DNA of 64,000 nt, taken from positions 1,798,001 through 1,862,000 of the forward strand of contig NZ_CP092362.2 in the NCBI RefSeq assembly GCF_022370635.2, written 5' to 3'. The first letter of the stretch is position 1. Each line of letters begins with the position of its first letter. The notes beneath the pieces were generated by a model. It had not been told where the DNA came from. It worked only from the letters and a program-made list of their open reading frames with translations, and made no database searches. This DNA is from Mycolicibacterium crocinum (GTDB taxonomy: Bacteria > Actinomycetota > Actinomycetes > Mycobacteriales > Mycobacteriaceae). A program made the translations under genes and the position numbers. Shown piece after piece: positions 35,924 through 44,342 of this stretch.

Positions 35924-36262
35924 TCACAGTTCGTTCAGCACCGGCGAGTACCTGGTGGCGCCCCGCCGCACCGTCAGCCGGTCGGTGGTGACGTCGTCGA
36001 CGTCGCGCCACAGGGTCAGGAATGTGCCACGGTGACGCCATCGCAGCAGACCGGCGAGTACCCAGGGCTGGCCGACGCGGCGGCGTTCGTATCCCAGATA
36101 TGAGGACTTGGAGCGCGGACTCACGATGACGCCGAACACTTTTGGTGCGTCGGGCCGGTCGTCCAGATCGCCGGTGACGCTCAACCGCACGTCGATCAAC
36201 GTGCCCAACCGCGTGCCGTCGCTGTCGCACACCGGCAGTCCGAGAAGATCACTCAGCTGCAT
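35924..36262 (-). CDS. PRC-barrel-like protein, last gene of NRAMP operon
   Basis: 112 residues. MQLSDLLGLPVCDSDGTRLGTLIDVRL is a PRC-barrel-like opening (given as a motif of residues 1-27), followed by a second strand-rich half with LTLWRDVDDVTTDRL. It overlaps the upstream gene by 14 bp and belongs to a four-gene unit with another PRC-like protein, an NRAMP-like transporter and a lipoprotein. PRC barrels often bind partners or metals at membranes; a role with the transporter is inferred. Confidence 0.65.
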   Translation of the reverse strand: MQLSDLLGLPVCDSDGTRLGTLIDVRLSVTGDLDDRPDAPKVFGVIVSPRSKSSYLGYERRRVGQPWVLAGLLRWRHRGTFLTLWRDVDDVTTDRLTVRRGATRYSPVLNEL

Positions 36263-36635
36263 GCCGACCTCCGGGGATGCGGGCGATGAAGCGGTCCCGT
36301 AGCCAGTGCTCGATCCACAGGCCGTCGAAGTGGTCCGCCTCCGGGCTCACGTGCAGCGCAGCGTCAACCTTCGTGATGAGCCGCCAGGGCAGCGCCTGCA
36401 GCCGTGAGGCAGGCTGACGACCACCGAAGATGCGCGTGAAGAGCACCTGCCCGGTCAGGATAGCGGTGACGTGCGGAACGCCGTCGGACATGTCCGACAG
36501 TTCGAGGTCGTCGACGATGCCGACCGCCGCCCCGTCGGCGTCGAGCATCTGCCGGTCCAGCAGGTGCAGACGGGCATCGATGAGGGTGCCCGGCGTGCGG
36601 GGTGCCTCCGGCAGCTCGTTCGTTCGACGGTTCAT
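36249..36635 (-). CDS. PRC-barrel-like protein upstream partner
   Basis: 128 residues from ATG 36635. PGTLIDARLHLLDRQMLDAD and AAVGIVDDLELSDM resemble the first strands of a PRC barrel; ALPWRLITKVDAALHV resembles its closing strand, and a tail WIEHWLRDRFIARIPGG follows. It overlaps the NRAMP-like gene by 4 bp and the next PRC-like gene by 14 bp. The two PRC-like proteins seem to be distant paralogues. Function unknown. Confidence 0.62.
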   Translation of the reverse strand: MNRRTNELPEAPRTPGTLIDARLHLLDRQMLDADGAAVGIVDDLELSDMSDGVPHVTAILTGQVLFTRIFGGRQPASRLQALPWRLITKVDAALHVSPEADHFDGLWIEHWLRDRFIARIPGGRHAAE

Positions 36636-37861
36636 TGGCCGGCCCCCGTCACGATCATCAACGGTATGGCGGCCAGCGAGGCGATGAGAATGATCACCAG
36701 ATAGATCGAGCCGGCCACGTTCACTGCGCGACCGTTGACATGGCGGCCCATGTACTCGGGATCGTTGGCCACGATGAGGATCGGCAGGTAGGTCAGCGGT
36801 AGCGCGATCGCCGAGAACACCACCGAGTACTCGGTAACGAGGATCGGATCGATGCCGGTGAACAGCACTGCGGCGCAAGCCAATACGGTTACCAGCATCA
36901 CGGTGTGAAAGCGGGCCGCCTCGGCCGGGCGCCGGAATTTGCCCCATGCCCAACCGAAGAACTGGGCCAGGGTGTAACCCGACGACAGCGTGGTCTCCAG
37001 CGCGGCACCGAATGTGGCGGCCACGATGCCGATGATGACGAAGGCCAGCGCGAGCTTGCCGCCGGCCATCACCACCGGCATCGTGATCTCCGACAGTGAG
37101 GTGACCTCAATCTGCGCGGGCAGCAGTACCAGCGTCGCGCACGCCGCGATCGCCAGGGAGAGGATGCCGCCGAGCGGAAATCCGATCAGCACATTGAGCC
37201 GCGAGGTGCTCAGATCCTTGGTGGTCCAGTGTTCTTCGCGTGCGCCGGAGGAGAAGAAGAAGACCTCGTAGGGCGTCATCGCCGCGCCGAAGAGTGCGAT
37301 CGCGAAATACCAGTAGGTGGCTGCCGATTCGCTCTGCGGTATGACGGGTGCCAGCGCCTGATGCGCAAGGGTGGACCAGTGCGGCTGCAGAGCGAAGACC
37401 GCGACAGCGAAGACGATCAGGCAGAGTCCGAGCAGTCCGGTGGCGTTCTCCATGATCGAGAACTTGACCCGCCAAATCACCACCCACACAGCGAAAGCCG
37501 CGACCGGCACCCAGAGCAGGGGCCCGACGTCGGTGGCCAGCTGCAGCGCCAGTGCCACGCCACCGATCTCTGCGGTCACGGTCATCAGGTTGATGAAGAA
37601 CGAGGCACTGAGGTTGGCCGCTCCCATCCGCGGGCCCAACCGTTCGCGGATGATCTCGAAGGTGGCGCGGCCGCTGACCGCTGCCACTCGTCCGGCCATC
37701 TGGGCGTAGAGGCAGATGCCCATGACGCCGACCGGGACCACCCAGGCCAGTCCCATGCCGAAGCGTGATCCGACAACGGCGTTGGTCACCAAATCGCCGA
37801 TGTCGAGGAAGCCGCCGATGGCGGTGAGGATTCCGAGCGCGACCGCGAAGATTTTCTTCAT
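36632..37861 (-). CDS. NRAMP-family-like metal transporter with altered metal site
   Basis: 409 residues with about 11 membrane helices. TM1 reads GGFLDIGDLVTNAVVGS where classical NRAMPs have DPGN, and TM6 reads LFGAAMTPYEVFFFS where they have MPH, so the sulfur ligand is replaced by Thr and the His by Tyr. The aspartate of TM1 is kept. This points to an NRAMP-related clade with different selectivity (for example Mg2+ or Mn2+), not a proven Fe/Mn importer. Neighbours overlap on both sides, forming one operon with a lipoprotein and two PRC-like proteins. Confidence 0.82.
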   Translation of the reverse strand: MKKIFAVALGILTAIGGFLDIGDLVTNAVVGSRFGMGLAWVVPVGVMGICLYAQMAGRVAAVSGRATFEIIRERLGPRMGAANLSASFFINLMTVTAEIGGVALALQLATDVGPLLWVPVAAFAVWVVIWRVKFSIMENATGLLGLCLIVFAVAVFALQPHWSTLAHQALAPVIPQSESAATYWYFAIALFGAAMTPYEVFFFSSGAREEHWTTKDLSTSRLNVLIGFPLGGILSLAIAACATLVLLPAQIEVTSLSEITMPVVMAGGKLALAFVIIGIVAATFGAALETTLSSGYTLAQFFGWAWGKFRRPAEAARFHTVMLVTVLACAAVLFTGIDPILVTEYSVVFSAIALPLTYLPILIVANDPEYMGRHVNGRAVNVAGSIYLVIILIASLAAIPLMIVTGAGQ

Positions 37862-38331
37862 CGGTCGTAGTCCCGGTCGAGTGCGTCGGCGCCGTCGAGG
37901 AGACGCTGGCGTAGGGGCGGCAGGTCGACATGACGGGACGAACCGTGCACCGCGGCGGAGGCCGCGTTGAGGTCGTCGATGAATTCGGTCATCGCGGTGG
38001 TCAGTAGCCGCTGGTGTTTGAGATCGGTGTCGTTGTCCGCTCGCAGGCTCGCAATCTCCCTGTATGCCTTGACGATTTGGTCGCGCATGTCGACGAGCTG
38101 GACCGACGCCAGCGAGGAGGTCGAGCGGCGATCGGCCGATAGCTCCAAGGCAAGCGCCGCCGAGCGCACCGCCGATTGGGTCTCCTGTTTGGCGGTCGCC
38201 AGCTGACCCGGCATCCCGTCCCGGTTGGCCGGGCAGCTCGTCAGGATCAGCGCGAGCAACCCGCCGAGCAAAGCCACGACGACGATTGCGTGCGCTGACC
38301 CCGAGACCCGATTGCCAGCGCGAGCCACCAT
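37858..38331 (-). CDS. Putative lipoprotein, first gene of NRAMP operon
   Basis: 157 residues. Hydrophobic signal (AIVVVALLGGLLALILTSC) ending in a lipobox-type LTSC, then a helical domain (QSAVRSAALALELSADRRST, VDMRDQIVKAYREIASLRAD) likely to form a helical bundle outside the membrane. No known domain recognised. The stop overlaps the NRAMP-like start by 4 bp, so the product may work with the transporter. Confidence 0.65.
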   Translation of the reverse strand: MVARAGNRVSGSAHAIVVVALLGGLLALILTSCPANRDGMPGQLATAKQETQSAVRSAALALELSADRRSTSSLASVQLVDMRDQIVKAYREIASLRADNDTDLKHQRLLTTAMTEFIDDLNAASAAVHGSSRHVDLPPLRQRLLDGADALDRDYDR

Positions 38332-38456
38332 TCCATCCTGTCGGATCGTGTCGTCCCCTGAGGCGTTCCCGATATTGCCAGGTGTAAACGCCGCGGCCTC
38401 GTTAGTGGTAAGTTAGCCCTTCAGTCAGTTTGCTGTGCGGGGCGAGGAGGCGGGCC

Positions 38457-38783
38457 ATGGCCGAGCCGCTGAAGGTGGATCCGGAGTCGCTGGTCACCTC
38501 CGGTGGGGTGCTCGATCAGCACTCGCAGAACGTGTTCGCCACCCATTCTCAGGCCGACCAGACCATCGACTCGTCGCTGTTCAGCTGGGTGGGGCAGTCC
38601 CAGTCCGCGCTGGCGGCGAAGGCCGCCGCCTGGACGACGGTGACGACGACCTTGACCACCCGTCTCTACGAGCACGCCGAGGGCATGCGGGTGAGTGGGA
38701 TGACCTTCGCCGCGATGGATCAGCGCGACGCCGAGGAACTCGCCGACGTCCATCGGCCGAATGGTCAGGCGCGTGACGCTTAG
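38457..38783 (+). CDS. WXG100-like (ESX secretion-type) small protein
   Basis: 108 residues from ATG 38457 with GAGGAGG upstream. Helical, with SSLFSWVGQSQSALAAKAAA where the W-x-G turn (WVG) is expected, giving the two-helix hairpin of WXG100 proteins. It overlaps the following DUF1023 hydrolase gene by 11 bp. Such pairs are frequent in mycobacteria, and the small protein may be a secretion partner or chaperone. No ESX machinery genes are in the window. Confidence 0.7.
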   Translation: MAEPLKVDPESLVTSGGVLDQHSQNVFATHSQADQTIDSSLFSWVGQSQSALAAKAAAWTTVTTTLTTRLYEHAEGMRVSGMTFAAMDQRDAEELADVHRPNGQARDA

Positions 38784-40485
38784 CGTCGCAGATATTGAAC
38801 GCTGGGATCCCGAGGCCGTCCGGGAAGTCTTTCACGCAGCATCTGCGCGCAGCGGTGCGTCCACCGACGCGGCGCGGGCGTCCGAACAGCTGCCGGCGTT
38901 CGAGTCCTGGGGTGGGGTCGCCGCCGATGCCGCCCGCGACGCGATCCACAAGACCCGCGTGGACCTCGACGCCCACGCCCGGGAAGCCCTCGCGGTGGCC
39001 CAGGCCGCGCAGAAGGCCGCCCAGGACATCGAGAAAGTGAAGATCGAGCTGCGCGAGCTCAAAGACGACGCGATCAGTGAGGGATTGGACGTCGACCCGG
39101 CGACGAGCACGGTGGTCAAGGGCCCCGGGTTCAAGGGGACGGCCGCCGAGCTCGCGACGAAGATCGCGGACCTGCAATCGCGGTTGAACGCAATCATCGC
39201 TGAGGCCAACGGTGTTGACGCAGAGCTCGCAGCGGCGATCAACATGGCTGACGGCAAGCTGCCGATCCCGGATGCCCAGCCCACCCCGCCACCGCCGCCG
39301 GAAACGACCCGGCCTGAGGACGTCAAGAAGTGGTGGGATTCGCTGACGCCCGAACAGCAGCAGGCCGAGTTGCGGGACAACCCACCGTATATGGGCAATC
39401 TCAACGGGATTCCCGTCGAGGCTCGCGATGTGGCGAACCAAACGGCGATGCGCACCGACATCGAGAACATCCAGGAGGCCGCCAGCCGCCACGGCGTCTC
39501 GGCTCAAGACGTCCTGAACGATCCGTTCCGTTACGGCTGCACACCGGACGACGTGACCCGCTACACCAACGCGGTCAAAGTTGAGCAAGCGCTCGAGGAC
39601 GATCATCTGGCGACCGGGGCCCAGACTTATCTTCAGGTGTATCAACCCACGAAGTTCGATGGCCAGGGCCGCGCCGCGATCGCCATCGGTAACCCCGACA
39701 AGGCGGCCAACACAACGGTGGTGGTGCCGGGCACCAGCCACAGCGTCACCGAGGGCTGGCTCAGCGCCAGCGATGCCACGAACTTGTACAACGAAGCCGT
39801 GAAGGCCGACCCGAGCCGAACGGCGTCAGTCGTCGCCTGGATGGGCTATGACGCGCCGAACAGCTTGCTGGACCCGCAGGTCGCGCAGACCTCGCTGGCG
39901 CACCAGGGTGGGGCGCTGCTCGCCGCAGATGTCAATGGCCTGAACGCAACTCATGGTCCGGGGTCGTCGCACATGACCGTGATGGGGCATTCCTACGGCT
40001 CGACGACGGTGGCCGACGCCGCGGCCGGCTACGGTATGCACACCAACGATGTCATCCTCATCGGCTCGCCGGGTACCGATATGGCCAAGAGTGCGGCGGA
40101 CTTTCACCTCGCGCCGGGTGGTCATGTGTTCGTCGGTGCGGCCTCGACCGACCCGGTCACCCAGCTGGGCGCTATTCCTCAAGTGCACATCCCGGGTACC
40201 GGGGTGACTGCGTCGCTGGGCACCGACCCGGCCCTGGACGGGTTCGGCTCGACGCGGTTCAAAGCCGAAGTCCCCGGCTGGACCATCAACGACCACAGCC
40301 ACTACTTCGAGCGCGGCACGGAGTCGTTGTTCAGCATGGCCGACATCGTCTCCGGCCACGGCGACGCCCTCGAGGTCGACGGTATGACCGCGCCGCACCG
40401 GGCAGACAACATTCTCACCGACATCGGCGTGCTGCCGTCGGATCCGGAACTGTACCGCGCCCCGACTTCAGGCCACTACCACTAG
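38773..40485 (+). CDS. DUF1023 alpha/beta hydrolase with WXG-like N-terminal region
   Basis: 570 residues from GTG 38773 (ATG 38761 is also possible). N-terminal helical region (LSVADIERWDPEAV ... FESWGGVAADAARDAI) with a WGG turn resembles a WXG100 domain; a long coiled stretch and a Pro-rich linker (PTPPPPPETT) follow. The DUF1023 domain has TVVVPGTSHSV and the nucleophile elbow VMGHSYGSTTVA, and a C-terminal HSHYFERG supplies a likely catalytic His. Probably exported or surface-acting esterase; substrate unknown. Expressed with the preceding small WXG protein and a lipoprotein gene. Confidence 0.82.
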   Translation: MTLSVADIERWDPEAVREVFHAASARSGASTDAARASEQLPAFESWGGVAADAARDAIHKTRVDLDAHAREALAVAQAAQKAAQDIEKVKIELRELKDDAISEGLDVDPATSTVVKGPGFKGTAAELATKIADLQSRLNAIIAEANGVDAELAAAINMADGKLPIPDAQPTPPPPPETTRPEDVKKWWDSLTPEQQQAELRDNPPYMGNLNGIPVEARDVANQTAMRTDIENIQEAASRHGVSAQDVLNDPFRYGCTPDDVTRYTNAVKVEQALEDDHLATGAQTYLQVYQPTKFDGQGRAAIAIGNPDKAANTTVVVPGTSHSVTEGWLSASDATNLYNEAVKADPSRTASVVAWMGYDAPNSLLDPQVAQTSLAHQGGALLAADVNGLNATHGPGSSHMTVMGHSYGSTTVADAAAGYGMHTNDVILIGSPGTDMAKSAADFHLAPGGHVFVGAASTDPVTQLGAIPQVHIPGTGVTASLGTDPALDGFGSTRFKAEVPGWTINDHSHYFERGTESLFSMADIVSGHGDALEVDGMTAPHRADNILTDIGVLPSDPELYRAPTSGHYH

Positions 40486-40496
40486 GACGGAGCCCA

Positions 40497-41012
40497 GTGA
40501 TCGTGCCGCGCAAGAGAATCCCGCTCGCGGTGACCGCGATGGTCGCCGCCGCACTATCAGGATGTGGAATCATGCAATCCGATGCTGACCGAGTCTCGAA
40601 TCCGCTGACCCCGGAGCAGTCCAAGGCTCAGGTCATGGACGCCGCACACGACATCGTGACGACGTTGAACATCAACGTCGTCGAAGCGGCGTTCTGGCAC
40701 GCCTCCTGTAATGACCAGGGCGACCCGCCGTTTCGGGGGCAGATGCGCATCGCCTACCCGCCCGCGGCGTCGTTTGCGGCATCCGATGCCGAGATTGCCC
40801 AGATGGTCCAACAACTCCGCACTAAAGGGTGGAACGCCGATCCCGGATTCCACACTCACGGCACCGCTTTGACCAAGGGCAATGTCACGGCTGTGTTCGG
40901 GCCGCAAAATGTCAGCAACCCGAACCGCGACATCGAGTTGTTCGGGGAGTGTCGGGACACCACCACCACGAAGGACACCAAGGGTCGGGTAGAGCGCGTC
41001 ACGCTGCCGTGA
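40497..41012 (+). CDS. LppA/LppV-like putative lipoprotein
   Basis: 171 residues from GTG 40497. Signal peptide with lipobox AALSGCG. The mature part contains AAHDIVTTLNINVVEAAFWH and SCNDQGDPPFRGQMRI, a pattern I recall from mycobacterial LppA/LppV lipoproteins. It follows the DUF1023 gene by 11 bp and is probably co-transcribed. Function unknown; lipid-anchored outside the membrane by inference. Confidence 0.78.
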   Translation: MIVPRKRIPLAVTAMVAAALSGCGIMQSDADRVSNPLTPEQSKAQVMDAAHDIVTTLNINVVEAAFWHASCNDQGDPPFRGQMRIAYPPAASFAASDAEIAQMVQQLRTKGWNADPGFHTHGTALTKGNVTAVFGPQNVSNPNRDIELFGECRDTTTTKDTKGRVERVTLP

Positions 41013-41018
41013 GTGGTC

Positions 41019-42434
41019 TCAGATCACGTGCGGCGCGATCAGCATGGTGGCGCCCAACACCACGAACCCGATCAGGAACGCGACGATCGTAAAGCCCATC
41101 ACCTGACGAACATTGAGCTTCGCGATCGCCAGCAGGGGCAGTAGCCAGAACGGCTGGATCATGTTCGCCACACCCTCGCCGACCGCGACCGCCATCGACA
41201 TCAGGCCGAGGTAACCCGGCGAGTGCTGGCCCACCGCGAGCGCCGAGTCGACGGCGATCGGGCCCTGTACCGCCCAGTGTCCGCCGCCGGACGGCACGAA
41301 CAGGCTGATGATCAACGAACCGACGAACGTCAGGAACGGCAGGGTGTATTCCGTCGCGCCGTGCACGAGGCCCTCGGCCAGCAGCGTCTGCAACGGCTTG
41401 ATGTCTTTGGCCGCTTGATAACCCAGCAGGCCGACCAATCCGCCGTAGAGCGGGTACTGCAGCAGCAGGGGACCCGACACTTTGGCGGCGTCGGTGAACG
41501 CTCGGATGAAGCGGATCGGCGTCTTGTGCAGCAGCGCGCTGGTGATCGTCAGCAGCATGATCATCGACGCGATGTTCAGGGCGAAGCCGCTGATCCAGAA
41601 GTAGGCGATGCCGGCAACGAACACCAATACGTTGAGGATCCACAGGTTCTCGAGCCATTCGGCGAAGGTCTTCTTGCCCTCGGTCTGGGTTTCCTGCTGG
41701 TGTTCGTCTTCGAAGATCGCCGGGTCGGGGGCGAGGGTCTCCGCCGGCGCCATGCGCCACACGGCGACGGCGAGCACGGCCAGCACGACGATCACCGACA
41801 GCCAGCTGTAGGGCTGGAAGATGGTCTGGCTCAGCGGCACCGTGATGCCGGCGATCTTGTGGATCACGTTGATGGGACTGCTGCTGTCGGTGTTGGCCAA
41901 GGCTATCGACGACGAAAGTCCCTGTGTCCAGACGATGAAGCCCATAAATGACGCGGCGATGAGGTAGCCGAAGTGGGTGTCGGGCAAGCGCTTTGCAATC
42001 TGGCGGGCGACCAGTGCGCCGGCAACCAGCCCGAGCCCCCAGTTCACTAGGTGCAGTGCCGCGCTCACACCGAAGCAGAGCAGAGCGGCCTGAACCTGAT
42101 TGTTCGGCTTGCTCGCGATATAGACGATGCCGCGCTTGAGGATCGGCGCCTCGGCGAGGGTGTAGCCCGTCACGAGGATGAGCACCATCTGGAACGCGAA
42201 CGTGAAGATGTTTTGCGATCCCCACACGCCGCCGTACCAAGCCTTGAGCATGCCGGTGGCGGATGCGTCCTTGACCAAGAACGCGACCAGCGCGGCGACG
42301 ACGATCGTGAGGATGACCGCGAACAGGTACGGGTCGGGCATCAATCGCTCGACGTACCGGACGGACAGCCCGGTGAGGGATGGCATGATGCCGCGACGTT
42401 CGGGTTTGCGCTCTTCTGCCTGCGTCGTCATCAT
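41019..42434 (-). CDS. AtoE-type short-chain fatty acid transporter
   Basis: 471 residues from ATG 42434, GAAAGGGG upstream. About 11-12 membrane helices (for example LFAVILTIVVAALVAFLV and VLVFVAGIAYFWISG), with conserved LHLVNWGLGL, FVPSGGGHWAVQGP and EGVANMIQPFWLLP, features of the AtoE/TIGR00366 family that imports acetoacetate or other short-chain acids. Substrate assignment is by family. It converges on the lipoprotein gene with 6 bp between stops. Confidence 0.85.
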   Translation of the reverse strand: MMTTQAEERKPERRGIMPSLTGLSVRYVERLMPDPYLFAVILTIVVAALVAFLVKDASATGMLKAWYGGVWGSQNIFTFAFQMVLILVTGYTLAEAPILKRGIVYIASKPNNQVQAALLCFGVSAALHLVNWGLGLVAGALVARQIAKRLPDTHFGYLIAASFMGFIVWTQGLSSSIALANTDSSSPINVIHKIAGITVPLSQTIFQPYSWLSVIVVLAVLAVAVWRMAPAETLAPDPAIFEDEHQQETQTEGKKTFAEWLENLWILNVLVFVAGIAYFWISGFALNIASMIMLLTITSALLHKTPIRFIRAFTDAAKVSGPLLLQYPLYGGLVGLLGYQAAKDIKPLQTLLAEGLVHGATEYTLPFLTFVGSLIISLFVPSGGGHWAVQGPIAVDSALAVGQHSPGYLGLMSMAVAVGEGVANMIQPFWLLPLLAIAKLNVRQVMGFTIVAFLIGFVVLGATMLIAPHVI

Positions 42435-42480
42435 CCGCCCCTTTCGCCGTCGGCCCCCTCGACCGCACCTAGTATCCGTG

Positions 42481-42539
42481 CCGAGTGGCCACTTACAGCA
42501 CGCGAATCGCGAGAAGGCGTGTCATAAGTGGCCACTCGG
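42481..42539. repeat. Long intergenic palindrome (15-bp perfect arms)
   Basis: CCGAGTGGCCACTTA (42481-42495) and TAAGTGGCCACTCGG (42525-42539) are perfect inverted arms 29 bases apart. Inside, CACGC and GCGTG can extend the stem and CGCGA-A-TCGCG makes a third small hairpin. It lies between the kinase gene end and the AtoE gene start on the minus strand, so could be a terminator-like structure or an intergenic repeat element. Confidence 0.6.
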
Positions 42540-42545
42540 GGCCGG

Positions 42546-43622
42546 CTACGTCGTGATCTCCGCGATCGCAGACGGGGTGTCGAGGTCGCCGTAGGCGTTG
42601 GCATAGCGCTGCGCCAGGGCGACGGCGACTTCGAGCCGCTGCCATAGGCCGCCGCCACTGCTGGCGGTGGCCAGCCAGAGCGCCAGGCCGTGGGCGACCG
42701 ACGCCCGATACCGCAGCCAGATCTCGTCCGCGGATGGAAGCTCGTCGCTGGGCAATCCGAGCGCGTCGCGATACTCCTCCAACAGCGCGCGCTCGTGCTC
42801 ACGGCGGTCCTCGACGGTCAGCGCGCCCTGCAGGAAGTACCCCACGTCCAGCGACCAGTTGCCGCGGCGGGCGACCTGCCAGTCCAGGAAACCCACCTGA
42901 CCGTCGGGCGTGACGTATGTGTTGCCGATGTGCGGATCGCCGTGCAGCAGCGTCTGCGGGGACGTGGTCAACGTGCGGATGTACGGCTTCCACACCCCTT
43001 CGACCAGCTGGTCGATCGACATCGCCAGCACCTCGGACGGAGTGGTCTCGTCGAGTTGTTCCAGCGCGCTCGGCAGGGGCGCGTACTGCAGCCCGTCGAA
43101 CGGCTCGAACGGTTCCAGCCAGCTCAGGGCCGGCTCCTGCAGCACCCGCGCCCCCCAATAGCGGCCGTGCATCCGCCCGAGTCCACGCATCCCGGAGCGC
43201 GCCTGGTCGATCGTCAGCGGCCGCAAGGAGTCCCGCGGGTCGGCACCGCGGGCGGTGAGGTCCTCCATGACGAGGCAGAAGTCGTAGGCATCCTCGTCGA
43301 TGAGCGCGGCGTACACGACAGGATGCTCCAGCGGGATCTCGACGCCCGAGCTGAACAGTCGCGGTTCGTGGAACATCCCGCTGGTCATGCGGATCAGTTC
43401 CTTGTGGTCCGGGTCGGCGGCCTTGACGAACACGGTCTCCGGTCCGGTGCCCTCGGAGTACGACAACCGAAGCCGCGCACGGCGATTGGTGCCGTCGTCG
43501 CGCAGATCGATGGCGACGTCGCTGACGGTGGCGCCGGGGTAGTGGGCGGCCAGGGCCTGCGTCATCCAGTTCGGCGAGACGTCGGCGAAATCAGTGGGCA
43601 CCGACAGTGCGGGTGTGCTCAC
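42546..43622 (-). CDS. APH-family-like phosphotransferase
   Basis: 358 residues from GTG 43622 (GAGGAGC 7 bases upstream; a TTG one codon earlier is less likely). Kinase-like fold with the catalytic loop LLHGDPHIGNTYV and the metal-binding GFLDWQ, and N-lobe VFVKAADPD with the ATP lysine. The family includes aminoglycoside and ecdysteroid kinases; mycobacteria carry many copies next to acyl-CoA enzymes and TetR genes. Substrate unknown, and drug resistance should not be assumed. Divergent from a TetR gene with an inverted repeat between. Confidence 0.82.
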   Translation of the reverse strand: MSTPALSVPTDFADVSPNWMTQALAAHYPGATVSDVAIDLRDDGTNRRARLRLSYSEGTGPETVFVKAADPDHKELIRMTSGMFHEPRLFSSGVEIPLEHPVVYAALIDEDAYDFCLVMEDLTARGADPRDSLRPLTIDQARSGMRGLGRMHGRYWGARVLQEPALSWLEPFEPFDGLQYAPLPSALEQLDETTPSEVLAMSIDQLVEGVWKPYIRTLTTSPQTLLHGDPHIGNTYVTPDGQVGFLDWQVARRGNWSLDVGYFLQGALTVEDRREHERALLEEYRDALGLPSDELPSADEIWLRYRASVAHGLALWLATASSGGGLWQRLEVAVALAQRYANAYGDLDTPSAIAEITT

Positions 43623-43644
43623 CAACGCTCCTCGGGGTCGTGTG

Positions 43645-43678
43645 CGCTATTTACGACACGGAATGGGTCGTAATAGCG
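43645..43678. promoter_or_regulatory. Candidate TetR operator between kinase and regulator
   Basis: CGCTATTTACGAC (43645-43657) and GTCGTAATAGCG (43667-43678) are inverted with one base missing in the second arm (TTACGAC/GTCGTAA perfect). It sits 23 bp from the kinase start and 60 bp before the TetR start. Binding is inferred. Confidence 0.5.
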
Positions 43679-43738
43679 GGTAACGTACCGCACGCTTTCG
43701 GGCGACCGGCGCCGAATCGGCGAAGTTATGCTCGCGAC

Positions 43739-44332
43739 ATGTCGCAACCGCCCGGCCGGCCCCGAGACACGGCACTGCACGCCGTGATCCTCGAAGCCGT
43801 GCGCGAGTTGCTGACGGAATCCAGTTACGCCGAGGTGACCATGGACGGTGTTGCCGCGCGTGCGCAGGTGGGCAAGAAAACGCTCTACCGGCGGTGGGCG
43901 TCGAAGGCGCCACTGGTCGCCGAGGCGGTGCTGGATGCCTATGGACGTGGCGGCTCGTTCCCGGTGCCGGACACCGGCAACCTGCGGGCGGACCTTCTGG
44001 GCTGGCTGATCGAGCACGGCGAGTTCATCACCGAGCCTGCGAACGCAAAACTCATCCGCGCACTCGTCGCCGCTGCGGCAGCGAATTCCGGTGACACCGA
44101 AGCACTTTACGAACAACTCAGCGTCCCACAGCGCAGCGGGCTGGCCGACCGGGTGCGGCGCGCGGTGGAGAGCGGGGCCGTGCGTCCCGATACCGACGCC
44201 GACGCCATCGCGAACGCGTTGATGGGCACGCTGCTGTTGCAAGTCATGAGCAGTCCGGTGCCGGGCGACGACACCGCAGGCCGCTACGCGGCTCTGGTCG
44301 ATGCCCTGTTGAGTGGCGTCAGCCCCGCCTAG
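43739..44332 (+). CDS. TetR-family regulator
   Basis: 197 residues from ATG 43739. Helix-turn-helix AEVTMDGVAARAQVGKKTLY with the YRRW end typical of the family, and a C-terminal TetR_C-type domain (NLRADLLGWLIEHGEF, IANALMGTLLLQVMS). Divergent from the APH-like kinase and close to a palindromic operator, so probable repressor of that gene and itself. The LysR gene starts 10 bp downstream and may be co-transcribed. Confidence 0.88.
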   Translation: MSQPPGRPRDTALHAVILEAVRELLTESSYAEVTMDGVAARAQVGKKTLYRRWASKAPLVAEAVLDAYGRGGSFPVPDTGNLRADLLGWLIEHGEFITEPANAKLIRALVAAAAANSGDTEALYEQLSVPQRSGLADRVRRAVESGAVRPDTDADAIANALMGTLLLQVMSSPVPGDDTAGRYAALVDALLSGVSPA

Positions 44333-44342
44333 GGTCTACCTC

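Noticed and set aside
42546..43622. Aminoglycoside resistance gene
   Set aside because: It has only the general APH-like kinase fold; mycobacteria have many such kinases with other substrates, so no resistance claim is made.
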